The notes: generated by a model not told the origin, from the sequence alone. DNA of 64,000 nucleotides from Typha latifolia (GCA_019914945.1 CM034108.1:1002001-1066000), one strand, 5' to 3'. Positions 1 to 12,635 are shown, counted from the stretch's first letter. Made by a program: numbers and translations.

Positions 1-164
1 AAGGGGTGTGATGTGGTTTGATGCATGGTGTGTGTGAAAAAAGGCGCCTGCTTTTGTTGAGATTGGAGGAGAAGAGGTGAAGATGGTGGGCTTCAACTGC
101 CACTAAATTTGTGCTTTTATGATGTTGTTTGCTGGTAGTTTGGTGGTACGTTTGTTGTTTTTAG

Positions 165-289
165 GATTCAGTGCCGCAGATCCGCAAAAAATATACAATG
201 CGCGTGATCTATTTGGCAGACGCGCATCCAACAGTGCAGCCGAACCGACCAGCACGAGTGACTTGGCAGGTATATCAACCTTTCCATAG
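165..289 (+). CDS. Possible last exon of an unrecognised gene, cut by window start
   Basis: A TTTTTAG acceptor at 158-164 is followed by an open frame (phase: two bases complete a codon begun upstream) encoding about 41 residues. It contains DPQKIYNARDLFGRRASN and ends ...AGISTFP at a TAG at 287-289. The residue mix (charged, then Ser/Thr/Ala-rich) looks like a real protein C-terminus rather than noise. The overlapping frame that opens at 171 is less protein-like. The preceding exons lie outside the window or in the first 160 bases, where I cannot place them. I do not recognise the family. The following 250 bases would be its 3' UTR. Low confidence. Confidence 0.35.
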
Positions 290-539
290 TACCTTAGCTA
301 CCAAGATCACAATTTTTCAAAAGTTAAACCTACTAAAAGGTAGGTTTGCCAGGTACCATCATATGCTCGAAGTTCTGGAGTAAAGGCACTTCAAAAGTTT
401 TTCAAAGCAATAATTCCTTGTCATTCTGAAAGTTAGTTGTGAGGCAACTTACCACCACTGCCATTGGAGGTTTGATCTTATATCCCTGTCATTTACATTT
501 CTGTGAGCCGGAAATATATTTACTTTGAATTTAGAAACC

Positions 540-1050
540 CTCTCTAAACTGCTGGTTTAGGGATGTCTAAACTGGTTCAGGAACTAAATATTTTTTTAAT
601 CTTTTTTATATCTAATCAAATTTATTTTTTAAAAATTTAAAATTAAAAAAATAAGGCTAACTAATCGATTTCGAGACTTAGTCTCAAACCAAACGATATC
701 TTAGTCTTTTACTTGACCCCCACTTTATGCTAGCATTGCTTGGAATCCTTCATAGTTGAACCTTTGGGACCCAAAGATAGGTCTTCTGTTCATACTACAT
801 GGTGTAGAATTAAATACTCATTAATGTTATTGATGAATTGAAGAAGCAACAAGAACTCAAAACTAGAAACATTGCATGTCATGGCAAATTTAATGGTAGA
901 AGCTATTCATAACGATCATTGCTCTGTAAATTTCATTTCCTATGAGATTTTTTTCTTTCTTTCTTTCCGGAAACAAAAGTAACAAAAATCTCTAATCTGA
1001 AGGCTATCAAGGTCTGCCAAGTAACCCTAACTGCATGAAATGTCTATAGC
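540..1050. other. Gene-free AT-rich spacer
   Basis: This holds the probable 3' flank of the gene ending at 289 and the 3' UTR of the ZIP gene read from the opposite strand. It contains runs of A and T and no convincing ORF. Confidence 0.5.
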
Positions 1051-1087
1051 CAGTGCTAGGTGCAGAGCCAATATAGTTGCTTCAATT

Positions 1088-2238
1088 TTAAGCCCATTTT
1101 GCCATCAGAGACATTAGACCAGCACCAGCAAATACTGCAGCATAGCCTAAGAGCTGAAGCCTAACACTACTCTGCAACCTAGGCCCCATGAACTCCACAG
1201 ACAAGAGCTCCACCAGTGCCATATAGTTCAGAATCCCAGCCGACACCGCGTTAAGTACTCCCTCGACGATCAGAGCTGTTGGACTCGCGCTGCTGTACAC
1301 GTTAGACACCGCGATACCGAGCACCGTACCTAGCGGCGTCGTTGTGGCGAAGAAGAACACCAGGATTGCCCTCATCTTCATGTCATACTCTGCCTGCATT
1401 CAGATTAGTCAATCAGGTTTGATACTGCCCTACTTGAATTAAACGGTTAGCTTTGTTATTTATTACCTGCAAGATGCAACCTCCCAGGCCCATTCCTTCG
1501 AACATTTGGTGGAAGCAAAGAGCAGCAATCAAAGGCCTTATAGTGCATGGATTCTGAGACGCTCCCATGGATAATCCTATCACCACAGAGTGCACCACTA
1601 TTCCCATTTCTAGTACCTGCAAGCAAAGTAGTACGCACTTGACAAGAACTTTGATACTAGAAGCAAAAGGCAAAATGGTTATATATAACTTTCTAGCATT
1701 TGAGATGACAAACCTGAGCTATGATGCGATTCTTCCTTATATCGGATCCAATCACATCCTTATCCACGTCAATGATCTCATCTCTTCTAGTACTACTACT
1801 CTTATAGTAACTCATCATGAGTGAGTCAAGCATCAAAGTGATCACAGCCGATACCATGGCAACGAAGGTGGTGAAGGGGAACTTAGCCCAAGGGTTCTCC
1901 GGCAGGCACGGCGACTTTAGGTCATCGAACGAGTCCGGCAGCACGTGCATGTACCCGGTCGCGAGGATGACCCCCGACGCAAAGGCCTTGACGATCACAA
2001 AGAGGTTACGTCCGGGGCGTAGCGCTGGGACCGATCGGGAGAAGAGCGGCAGGCAGACGCCGATGAGGCTGGTAATGAGGATCGAGGCGATGGCGATGAA
2101 CTTTAGGCGCATAGCGTAGGGTTTATTATAGCATTCACCGCGAGAAGTGGCGGCGCAGGGATTGTCGGAGATGGAGTGGGCGGAAGGGAGGAGGAGGTGG
2201 AGGATAAGGAGGGCGGATAAGTAGTAGGATAAGGCCAT
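1088..2238 (-). CDS. ZIP family zinc/iron transporter
   Basis: Divalent metal (Zn/Fe) importer of the ZIP (IRT/ZRT) family, expected in the plasma or an internal membrane. Three exons on the minus strand: 2238-1714, 1616-1467 and 1393-1088, all phase 0, giving 326 aa against about 340 for the family. Residues 1-22 form a signal peptide. Membrane segments start near residue 45, and the second holds GYMHVLP. The ZIP signature lies around residues 184-193 ([10 protein letters not shown]) and 211-216 (HQMFEG), with the metal-site histidines of helices IV and V present. The loop between helices III and IV (about 143-172) is acidic and basic but lacks the usual histidine-rich metal-binding repeat. 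The start ATG is the first in frame and begins the signal peptide. An intact gene. Confidence 0.93.
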
Positions 2239-2308
2239 GGAATGGATAGAGGCTACTTAGGTTTTATTTTTTGCTTTGTGGAGTTGCAACTCTGTGATCA
2301 GTCGATCA

Positions 2309-2316
2309 CTATATAG
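2309..2316 (-). promoter_or_regulatory. TATA box of the ZIP gene
   Basis: CTATATAG (palindromic) lies 71-78 bases upstream of the ZIP start codon on the minus strand, leaving room for a leader of about 40 bases. Confidence 0.5.
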
Positions 2317-2329
2317 AGTGAAGGATTCA

Positions 2330-3700
2330 AAGGAGTCCGAGTTGAGTGGAATGACTGCGATGCCCCTCGAGGTGGTTGTGTAGTTTGGACGAGGATCGAG
2401 GAGTTGATTGGTTTTGAGGGGCAGTTAGGGCATTCGAGATGAGCACGTGTAGTTTGTGTGGGGGCCACGGGCCGGACTCGAGACTGATGCGTGGAGGCGT
2501 GGGGCCCAGTCAGTTGAGATAGCGAATCTTATAAAGGAGAGTTCGATGGCCAGATGAAATTTATTGTTAGTAACTTAGTAGGTGGCGATTCCAATTTAAT
2601 TCTCTGTTTACACATCTAAATCTAATTCCTCATCTTGCAATAAGTTAGCAAGTCAATAGCCTTTCTTTTTTTCCTTTCTAAAGTTTGGCTTTTCTATTAT
2701 GATATCATCACTAAGGTGCTACTTTTGTAATAAGGAATAAGTCATAGGCTAATTATAGGTTAAACAAAATGGTTGGTCTTTCTCAATATACAAATTAAAC
2801 AATTAACTAACCACTTTAAGCAACACATCAAATTAGATCTAAATTATGCACAAATAATGTTATAAAAATTTCACTAAATTTCAATCCTAATATTCATGAA
2901 AAAAATTGAATCCGTAAATTTTAATAATAGCTGAGACTCGGCTCAGTTGAAGCCGAGTGGAGTTGAGTTTATTTTGACAGTACGAGTGTTGACCTAATAT
3001 TTGCCGACTCTCATTAGTGTGGCGTAATTAAGTTTGCTCAATGGACCAGGCCAGATGTTACGTTTCCCGTCGTATTATGGGCTTAAGAGAGGAGTTGCTC
3101 TCATGGTTTTAGCTTATAGTGCATGCCAGTTTGTCTTTTTTTATCAGGCCCTGTACTACGATCTGGTTTAACTGAATGCGATATTTCAGCAACGGTAATA
3201 ATGCAAAACAGGAATGTCTTCTCTCCCTCTCTCTATATCTATATCTATATCTATATCTATATGTAGCTACATATTCTTAGCTTTTATGAAAAATTATAGT
3301 TTACCTAGCTCCATTTTGGCTCAATTTTAACTTACCTATTTGCTATAAAATTAAAGCATTTAACTTATATGGTTTATTAACGCTAATCATTTTTCCCTAA
3401 ACAAGTTGGCAATAAGTTTTTTCACATCTATGTTATTACTATTTAGTTGGTGAAAAAAAATGAGAAAAAAAAAATAGTAGTGGTTGGCGCCGTGGACCCC
3501 GCGGGCATTTTAGTTGGCCCCACTACAAACCACGATTACCACTCCTACCAAGGGAATATTTACAAAATAGGATTCGCTGCAACCCCGACGCCGAAACTTG
3601 ATCCATTGTGCAGTATCAGGTACCCTACGAAATTTTCATTTATTACGTTCATATAATCATGGCTGCAGAGGATCCATTCCCGAATAATTTAGTACGCTAC
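2330..3700. other. Intergenic spacer with short repeats
   Basis: No gene seen. It holds a TATATC hexamer repeat (about 3233-3262) and a small perfect stem of 7 bp at 2938-2960 (CTCGGCT / AGCCGAG). The 69-codon frame at 3447 has no family features. Confidence 0.5.
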
Positions 3701-3729
3701 TCAGACGCGATTCCTCTCTCCTTCCTTGT

Positions 3730-3731
<2 letters not shown>

Positions 3732-3765
<34 letters not shown>
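3732..3765 (+). repeat. (CT)n microsatellite in the 5' leader region of the RBR gene
   Basis: A run of about 17 CT units just ahead of the presumed 5' UTR of the RBR gene. Pyrimidine tracts like this are common next to plant transcription starts. Confidence 0.85.
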
Positions 3766-3769
<4 letters not shown>

Positions 3770-4183
3770 TTATTCTTGGAATAATTTCTCAGAGGCTTCC
3801 TCGCTTTCGCAGAGAGAAACGGGGAGGAAAGAGAAGTTTTATTCTTCGTGTCAGAGTTATCTGAGGCAATGATCCGTTCCGGATTCAGAGATTCCCCCCG
3901 AGAAGACTCGACGGCTGGGAAATGCTTGGTTGGTTCCTAAAGGCGGGGACGAGCTCTATTTTGGCGATCTTTGTGGTTATATATTTGGTAATGGAAGGTT
4001 CTCTCATTCCCTTGGTTGGGTCTTTGGTTGATTTTGATTTGGTGGGGTGGGTGAGAAGAACCCATTTCGCGGTTTCCTTCGGAGATGAATTATATTACTT
4101 GGGATGAGTTATTTCTCGTGTTAGATTAAAAATCTCAACTTGACACAAATAGAGTCGGCAGATATTTGTTTTTAATCAGAAAT

Positions 4184-6219
4184 ATGGAGAATTTGGATAG
4201 TTTTGGAGATGGGTTGTTCGACAATTCTGATGCCGAAGAGGAATTCCAGAGTTGTTCTGCGGAAGATGAGTGGCAAGAGATAGAGGATTCTTTAGCCTCC
4301 ATTAATGATCTCGATGAGTTCTCTCTTCGTATGTTCTTCAAGGGCGTGTCTCCCTCGGAATCGAAGGGATTGGGCTCGAAGGTCTCAGGAATTGGAGTTG
4401 TCATGGAGAGATCTCCTGGGGTTCCTGTACTCCAAGTGCAGAAGAAGTTGGATCTTTGTGTAGAGGAGTTAGTGGCTGACCACTTGGCTCTTCTGGATGG
4501 TCTCCTGGTGGCTCTGGACAATGGTATTAAGAAAATTTACGCGTTTACGGATTCAGAGAAGCTTTATTTTCAGGTAAGAAATCACCAATTTCAAGAACAT
4601 CAGTGGAAAAATAGAGATGGGTACATCTTTTAGCCTTGTTCTCTGTTCTAAATTCTTTATATATGTTTCTTAAAATAGAGACTGTCATATGATGATTTAG
4701 TTAATCTCTGCTATCAAAATGTACAAGAGCTGCGGAGCATTAAATGAATAATTTCGTTCTCTTATTTCACAGATTGCAGAAACAGAAATACTTGAAGACA
4801 AACTTTTGGTAGCTCTAGCTCACAGGATTCTAGAACTTGCTGATAAACTAGAAGACTTTGATTTAACACTGGTTCCTAGCTTTGAGCTTGAGCGACCGTT
4901 GCACCTGGCGCGAGAAGCCATGGGCGTTGCCGATCTACCTTCTGATGCGAATGACTCGGTTGATTACTGTCCTATCTGTTGTGAGGAGAAGCCAAGTTTG
5001 CAGATGATAGAGCTGAATTGCTCCCACAAATTTTGCTCTGATTGCTTGGTTATGCATATGGAAGGAAGATTAGGGGCATCAAAGGTTCCTATTAGGTGCC
5101 CACAAGTTAGTTGTAAATATTACGTATCGACAATTGAGTCCAAGTCTTTTCTTCCGGATACTAGCTACGAATTATTTGAAAGAGCCTCCATGGAAGCTGG
5201 CATTGTCGACAGGGAAAGAATCGATTGCCCCTTTCAAGATTGTTCAGGACGACTGCGGGCACATCAGAATGTGTCTTCTGGCTCAAGTTCATCAAGTCAG
5301 AATGATGCCAATTGTGTTGAGTACACTGAGTGCCACCGAGAATTCTGTATTAGCTGTAATGTGCCATGGCATACTTCAATGGCATGTGATGAGAGGGATG
5401 TGAGGGAGATGTCGTCGCATCACCTGGCGCAAAATAATAGGTGGAGACGCTGTGAAGAGTGCGGGCGGATGATTGAGCTCACAGAAGGCTGTTACTACAT
5501 GGCTTGCTGGTATTACCTTCATACCTTCATGTTGTCTTAATTTGCATTTCAAACTTATCCAATATGAACTGGAAACTGTGAGAGATTCATTGAATTCTTT
5601 ACACTTCACGTTTTGCATTACAATTATTTTCAGTTATAGCGGCTTAACACATGTAGTCCTTGGCCATGACTAGAGTTTCTTGTGATTCCCTACCTGCCAG
5701 TGCTGCTCTTTTGTCAAAATATTGCAGCTCTGCATCCTGATTCAATGTCAAATGACAAGTTCAAACTTTTGCTAAATTCCCTTCTTATTATTTACAAAAC
5801 CTGACCAGAAGATCACATTTATTTTCATCTTTGACAGGTGTGGGCATGAATTCTGCTACTCCTGTGGGGCAGAGTACCGAAATGGAGTTCAGAGTTGCCA
5901 ATGTGCATTCCACCGCGAAGATAATCTAGAATCCTATGAGGCACTCTCGACTCGAGAATCAGAAGTGTGGAATTGGGACTCTTTCGATCCAATATCGAAT
6001 GTCACACAAGGCTACACAGAGCAAGAAAGAGAACAGCTAGGTCTGGTACATAGGTTCCTCGCAGGAGGATTCGGCATGAATGATCAACCTCCGTGCCAGT
6101 CACCGCCTCGCTGTTCAGACTCGTACCTAGATACCATGAGGGACCTCCACCAGCTTCCATGGCTTGAGAGGTTTGTCTCGGTGATCAGCGATAGTTACAA
6201 CGATGATTTTATGCAGTGA
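4184..6219 (+). CDS. RBR-type (RING1-IBR-RING2) E3 ubiquitin ligase
   Basis: E3 ligase that passes ubiquitin through a RING2 cysteine thioester. Exons 4184-4573, 4773-5509 and 5838-6219 join in phase to 502 aa. Residues 1-130 are acidic and end in a stretch (VADHLALLDGLLVALDNGIK) like the RNase H-like fold found ahead of the RBR in many plant members. RING1 is about 195-244 (CPIC...CSHKFC...C..C) and IBR about 262-335. RING2 is 357-385, with CEEC, the predicted catalytic Cys370 in TEGCYY, then CGHEFCYSC, whose codons span the second intron. The ATG at 4184 was chosen because the frame upstream opens only with a TTG. Without the second intron the protein would stop at 5540 and lose half of RING2. 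The target is unknown. Confidence 0.9.
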
Positions 6220-6521
6220 AAACATTTAGAAGTTGCCCACATCTTATGTTCTTTAAGTTGTTTTTTACCTAATATTTTGGCGAATTATTGGATTCTGCTC
6301 TTCAACATCAAAATTATTTTGAAAGTTTTTACGGTACCAGATGATCAATAGAATCACCTTTGTAATCGTAGTTCTTTGAGAATGAATATGGATTGAACTT
6401 AATGAAGGCAAAATGTCACTTAGCCTCTTCTATGTGACTTACTGTAACAGGGATATTCTAGCTTGAACGAACATTTACAAATAAGTCCTTATCCCTTAAC
6501 ACAGTAACGCGACAATTCTCT

Positions 6522-6529
6522 TATATATA
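6522..6529 (+). promoter_or_regulatory. TATA box of the P-loop kinase gene
   Basis: TATATATA lies 54-61 bases upstream of the ATG at 6583, a good spacing for a short leader. Confidence 0.5.
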
Positions 6530-6582
6530 GTTTACACCCTCTCGTACTTTGGATAAGGATCCATAGACGCGGAGGTTCTCTC

Positions 6583-7227
6583 ATGGCGGAGGAGCAATCT
6601 CTGCCATTGATCATAGCGATGAAGGGCCACCCGGGCACCGGCAAATCCACCCTCGCCCATGCCATCGCCGCCGCCCTCCGCCTCCCCCTCCTCGACAAGG
6701 ACGACGTCCGCGACTGCACCTTCGTGCTCCAAGAACCCCCGGTCCTCGTCCCCCCCCGCCTCCTCAATGACCTCTCCTACGCCATCCTCTGGCGATCCGC
6801 CGCCACGCAGCTCCGCCTCGGTCTCTCCGTCGTCGTCGACTCCCCCCTCTCCCGCCGGTCCCACCTCGACGCCCTCCTCCGCCTCGGATCTCGCGTCGTC
6901 GTCGTCGAGTGCCGGCCGGGGGACGACGGGGAGTGGCAGCGGCGGCTCGAGGAGAGGGGAAGGATGAGTAGGACGGTGGCGGAGGAGGGAGGAGTGGGGT
7001 GGCACAAGCCGGCGAATTGGGAGGAGCTGAGTCGGCTAGTGGAGGGGTACAGGGGGTGCACGGATTACGAAACAGGGGACGTAAAGAGGATAGTGGTAGA
7101 TACGACGGAGGTAGGGGTGGGATTGGAGGAGATGGCGGCGAGAGTGGTGGAGCTTGTTAGGTCTGCTATGGATTCCGGCAGCGAGGTGTCGGATTTTGTC
7201 GCGAAGGAAGACGACAAGTTTGTCTAG
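6583..7227 (+). CDS. Plant P-loop NTPase/kinase, intron-less
   Basis: Small soluble P-loop protein of 214 aa in a single exon. Walker A is GHPGTGKST at residues 15-23, followed by an LLDKDDVRD segment near residue 36, as in AAA_33/zeta-toxin-like small-molecule kinases. A buried VVVDSPLSRRSHLD strand about residues 83-96 fits the Walker B position. The substrate cannot be read from the sequence. Plant homologues are annotated only as P-loop containing NTP hydrolases. The coding sequence is markedly GC-rich (C/G in most third positions) next to AT-rich flanks. The start is the first ATG after a TATA box. Confidence 0.8.
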   Translation: MAEEQSLPLIIAMKGHPGTGKSTLAHAIAAALRLPLLDKDDVRDCTFVLQEPPVLVPPRLLNDLSYAILWRSAATQLRLGLSVVVDSPLSRRSHLDALLRLGSRVVVVECRPGDDGEWQRRLEERGRMSRTVAEEGGVGWHKPANWEELSRLVEGYRGCTDYETGDVKRIVVDTTEVGVGLEEMAARVVELVRSAMDSGSEVSDFVAKEDDKFV

Positions 7228-7997
7228 ATTTTCTTTTTCATTTTTCTTATTCTTTCTCCCCCCTCTCTTGAGTTGGACGTAGATTTTGTGTAAACTGCTG
7301 GTAATTTTTTATTTTCTGTTTAAAATCTTTTTGTTTTTATTTTTCTTGTTGTGTATTTATTTTGTTTGAATTATTTGAAAGTTAAAGCAAAAACATATAT
7401 CTCAATAGTTAAATCTTTAGCATATATGAGACTAAAACTCAGATATAATTATATTAAGACTTCTTAATTATTGTTCATTTTATTTGTCCACCTTTTTATC
7501 CCAAAACTATAAAAACATTCTGACTCCTCCGAGATCGTTAACGGAAAATATTAATATATATATATATATATATTTAAATAAAGATAAAATGATCTTCAGA
7601 AAATGTAATATTAATAGAGTGATGTTAACATGTCATTTATAATGAAAAGAGAAATCTAAAAATAACTAATGGGATTATGGGAGAAGGCATTTTAGAGTAA
7701 AAATAAAATAATTTAAGGGTTAATGCGGAAATAAGCAACGGGGGTTACGGCTTCGGGGTCTAGGAGTTAATTGTTTGTATGTAAAGGCTTCGGTGAAACT
7801 AAAACGAAAGAAATAATGAGAAAACGAAACTTTCCTTGACGTCGACGCCGGCCCAATCGACCAGTCAAGAAGTCGAACCTAACAGTTTTCACCCCAAACT
7901 CCGTCCTTCCCCCTTCCTAATTTCCAGCAATAATTCGCATAAAAAAAAACCCTAATTCTCCTCTCTCCCAGCTCTAATCTCTCGTCTCCTCTCGCCG
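7228..7997 (+). other. Spacer and SWAP70 5' leader
   Basis: AT-rich sequence with a short (TA)n run near 7553-7572. It ends in a pyrimidine-rich leader with a telo-box-like AAAACCCTAA (7945-7954) about 45 bases ahead of the SWAP70 ATG. Confidence 0.5.
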
Positions 7998-10900
7998 ATG
8001 GCCTCCAATGGGAGCAGCGCGGTAGGCTATCTCTAGGTCCACCGTTGGTTATCGAAAATTAGGGGTTTTCCCGTCTAATTCGCTCCTTGCTTGGTGTCTC
8101 AGAGCGTTGGAGATACGGAGAGTAGCTTGGAGAAGATAAAGCGGCAGCTGACCTTGGGATCGGGGAGGTATCTGCTCCAGGGCCCACTTCTCAAGCGTTC
8201 CGAAACAGTATGGCATTTGATCCTTTTTTTTTCTCTGTCGCAATTAATTGAATTTATTCTATTTTGTGTTTTCTAGGTAAAGATTGGATTTTTACTGGGA
8301 TTCCGTCATTTTTCTGGTTTGTCTTTGAGTGAATTTTCTTAAAATTGTTAAGCTAGCTCTATTCTTCTTCACATTTTGGATTCGATGATATATTAGCATG
8401 GTCTTATTAAATAAAATCAAAAGACACTGAAGAGGGATGGAATGTGATACTTAATGCTCGAGATCTGAGAGTCATAGATGATAGACCTATGGATGTTTAA
8501 GCTGTTGGTTGTCAAATGGTGGCTCTGATGTGAATTTACTAGACATAAGGGGTACGAAGATTCATGTATGCCAATGAGGAACAACATGAGTTAAAAATAT
8601 CAAACTGAGCTTTCCTCTTGGTTTAATTATAAATTTAATCAATAAATCATGTCAATATTTCCTTTGGACAGTAAGGTATTATGCTCGTCAGCTTACTTAT
8701 TTTGAGCGAAGACACAAAATACTGACTGTAGTTTCATCTTATTAAAGCAAATGTAGTATATGCCCATCTAGTAATTAGATGCCATTTGGCCTGTAATAAT
8801 ATGTTCATTGACATTGATGTACATTGATGGAACATTTAGAATGACTGTTGAATAATTGGTTGGAATTTTATCAATCTTACTCTAGCTATCCTACAAAGAG
8901 TTTATTTCAATGCGTGACAGATTTTGTTTCTCTCATTTAACAGCTGAGGAAATGGAATGAGCGGTGGGTAATCTTGGATCCAAGTACTGGAAAGATGGAG
9001 TACAAGTATGGCATCTTGTCAATTTTGTAATGAATCTCTTTCTTGACACTGTATGACTGTTACCATATCTAATTATCTTCTTACATATAGGGCTCGGAGA
9101 AATGAAACAGTTATCAGGGGAACAATTATATTTGACTCAACAAGCACAATCACTTTGTCTCCTGTGAACTTCCAGTAAGATATTTGTCTTGGCATTTCAT
9201 CTTTGTATAGTTCATGGCCACTTTGTAGGAAGATGTTATAACAACCTCCTAAAATATTCTTGCTTTTGATGTTACAGAGGGCTACCAAAGTACGATGGCT
9301 GTTGTTTTTGTATCCATATACTTGTTGGAATGCCTAAATTATTTTTTAATTGGTTGTGTTCTGCTTCTTATTTAATAATACTAATTCAAGACAACCTTAC
9401 CTGTTTTCTTAACTAACCGCACTAGATATTGGAACTCCTCAGAAAAAGGACTACTTTCTTTGTGCTGAAACTCCCGGTGCTGCAAGAGCTTGGGTATCCA
9501 CTTTACAGTAAGCTTATGAATCTATGCCTTTCCACTATACAATTAATCTGCATCATGTTAAGCTCTCTCCTTCCTTAATTCTTTATTGTAGCATTGCTGG
9601 TGTCACCAATAATTTATCCTTTTGTGATAGATGACATATCTATTCTGCACTTATAGAGCTTACATGCCTATGATGTAGAAATCCTTTCCGAAATATTGTG
9701 TATCATGAACAATACTCAATTTTGTGGTTGGCCACCTGTCTATATCATTTGTTTATGTAGCTATGTTTTTTGAAGTTAGAATCCCAATTTCCCAGCATGA
9801 TTTGGCTAGTGGTATGTTTTTTCTCATTATTGATGATTATGCTATGTTTTTGCTAACATTGTATCTTGCTTGTCAACCAGTGCAACTCAGTTGGTACTTC
9901 GGGCTCATAAAGAGGCTGTGAATTCGTTGTCTGGGAATGGTTCTGCAAAATTGGGAACTGTTGCCACTGTAGTTGCAGCTGCAAATGCAACTGCAATGGA
10001 GGCATCCAAAGAAATAGAAGCAGCAATGAAGATCTCCATGAGAGCTGCTTTGGGCTTTGTGGCAAATAATGCAATGGAAGGTCAATTAGATGATCTAACA
10101 ATCATGAAGGTATGCAATTAACTTTTCTTGAATTTATTTCTTATTATCAGCCAATTAGATAGTCTGTTTAACCTGATTGCATGTAATAATGGCTTAAAAT
10201 TACTGCTGGCTTTTCACCAGATAGGCGTTATAGCTCTAATTGAGTTTCAACGAAGTAGGGTTCTTGCCCCTTTTTCACCAAAAAAAAAGAGAATGTAAAG
10301 AACAAGATTTGAGCATCTAAACTGTTGTTGAAGGAACTGAATGCTACAAAAATAATTTATTGTCTCTTAAAAAATGCTGATATTTGCTTGCTGTCAGCAC
10401 ATTCTCTTGGAATTTCATTAACCTGTAGGATCTCATGATTTAATTAGTTGAAATCTTCTGGTTGTAGTTAGTTTGGCAAATTAACTGCGAGTATTAGGAA
10501 CTCATATTCATATTTGGATAATAGTTGATGCGACTTATGGTGTTCTCTACCTGTATTCACAGGAGACTCTTCGAGTAAAAGACGAGGAACTACAGCAGTT
10601 ATCCAAGGATATTCGTGCTCGAGATTCGACTATAAGAGAGATAGCAGATAAACTAACGGAGACTGCAGAGGCCGCTGAAGCTGCTGCTTCTGCAGCTCAC
10701 TTAATGGATGAAGAGAGAAGACTTATATGTGCAGAATTTGAGCGCCTGAAAAAGGATTTGGAGAAACAACTAGAATCATCCTTGCTTAAGGTAACAAATA
10801 TTTTATCCTATTTAGACGGTGTTCAAGTTGCAATTTCTTTTTATTTCAAGTTGAGTAGCTTCAGATGATTCTCTGGCTTGACTTCCAATTTCCAAGATGT

Positions 10901-11978
10901 AAAACTTTGTAAATCTTGGCTTCCATTCATTGCAGAAATGAAAAAAAAAATTTGGGGTGAAATAGACCAAATATTCTTGATGTTAAATATCTTTCATGTT
11001 GGTTCTACAGTTAAGAGAATCTGAAGAAAAAGGTATAGTCCTGAGCAGAGAGAAAGAGCAGTTGCTGAAGCAGAGAGACTCTTCACTTCAAGAAGCACAA
11101 TTATGGCGTTCTGAGCTGGCAAAAGCTAGAGAACGTGCGGTGATATTAGAAGCAGCTGCTGTCAGAGCTGAAGAAAAAGCTAGGGTTTCAGAAGCAGATG
11201 CTGAAGATCGCATAAAGGAAGCTGCAGAAAAACTGCAGGCCATTGACAGAGAAAAGGAAGAACTCCTCGCTCTTGTTACTGTTTTGGAATCACAAGTCCA
11301 AAGGTTGGTTTAAGATCTCTCCTCTATTGAATATTTACTGGTCTAGTCGGATTAATTGAACTGAATATCTTAAAAATTGTAATAACAAGAATGATTTGAA
11401 AACAATATGGTTCTGATCCCGGTTGCCTTCTCTACACTTCTTTGGTGGGGATTTCCTTGCCTCCTCTGATCTCCACCAATTTCTCTGTCACCTCTCTTGT
11501 CCCTTTCATATTAACTGTTGTGAAGCAAGCATGAGCTTTTAGGCCAATTACTCTAGTTAATTTACATTTCCGAACCTTTTCTTCTCTAGTTCTTAACAAA
11601 GCACATCTCCTTGACAGGGAACAAGGAAACACAAAACAGATCTGTGAAGAGAGATCAGAGTCGTGCTCCGGCGCCGATGATACTCCACCATTGACAAAGC
11701 ACGTGGACTTATCTGAAGATGATGTGGATAAAGCTTGCTTAAGTGACTCGAGTTCCATTCCAGTTTCTGGGGACAACATAATTCAGTTGGCAATTGACGG
11801 AGTTGATATCCGTTCTATTGGCGACGCCGAGTGGGGAGGCTACCAGTCGTCAGATGCGAGGATAGCCGATGTACGGGAAATATCCCCTGAAGCGGAGGGA
11901 AGAAGCTTCGACATCCCTGTCGTCAGCCCACCAGTTAATGACACCCCTCAACATGGAGGGAGCTCTTTCCAACACTGA
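7998..11978 (+). CDS. SWAP70: SWAP70 homologue: PH-domain and coiled-coil protein
   Basis: Plant SWAP70, known in rice and Arabidopsis as a Rho/Rop guanine-nucleotide exchange factor acting in immune signalling at membranes. Ten exons: 7998-8021, 8103-8207, 8944-9005, 9091-9174, 9278-9309, 9426-9507, 9881-10109, 10563-10790, 11011-11303 and 11618-11978. Phases close to 499 aa. Residues about 30-130 form the PH domain (LLQGPLLKRSE, LRKWNERWVILD, GCCFYIGTPQKKDYFLCAET, ARAWVSTLHATQLV). About 190-380 is a long coiled coil rich in E, K, A and R heptads. The C-terminal 120 residues are acidic and Ser-rich. Exon 1 codes for only eight residues (MASNGSSA). Very close to the usual plant SWAP70 layout; nothing is broken. 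Confidence 0.93.
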
Positions 11979-11999
11979 TTTCTGTGTGTGTCCATCTGA

Positions 12000-12500
12000 A
12001 TACATGATAAAAACTTTTCCTGTTTGTTTGCCGAAAAAGTATTAGGAATTTGCTTGACCTTTTTAATTGGAGAACTGCTAGGAAATATTCATTTGGCAAA
12101 TTTCTTTGGTGTTAAGTCTGATGTCGGCTGTATTGAGTTATACAGGTGAAATAATAAAATTTCCATTCTTGGTTTGTTGTGATTGAGCTGGTGTTCAATA
12201 TTTATTACCATCCTCACTGTATAGACACAACAGAGCAGGCAACTACTTTGAAGTAAATATTCTAGTAGTTTTTTCTTTTTGCCCTTTGGGATAATTATAT
12301 CTAGGGATTATTTACATTTATTTTTGTGAAAAGAAAGGGGGCAAGAATTAGGGATAAAATAATTATTTGATTTTGTTTAAACATTGTCAGGAAGGTGACA
12401 TTTAAGATGTCAATATGTATCAATAGTATATGGAGGTCTTAGTATAACTATCCATGCAACAAGGCTCGGCCCACTAAACAAACGAGAAGTAAAGATGAGT
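12000..12500. other. SWAP70 3' UTR and spacer
   Basis: Contains AATAAAA (about 12151) as a plausible SWAP70 polyadenylation signal, then AT-rich DNA. No ORF supported. Confidence 0.45.
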
Positions 12501-12635
12501 AGGATATTACTTGGTCCGTCCGATTCTGGATGGACGGCGATAAGACGTCGTGTGGAAGAACCCAAGCGAGAAAGGCGGCGCAGTGCCACTTTCCTTTCTT
12601 GCAGCCCAAGCCAACGAAACGGAGCTGCCCCTTTA

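Noticed and set aside
3447..3656. 69-codon plus frame
   Set aside because: Starts in an A-run, no family motif and no spliced context.
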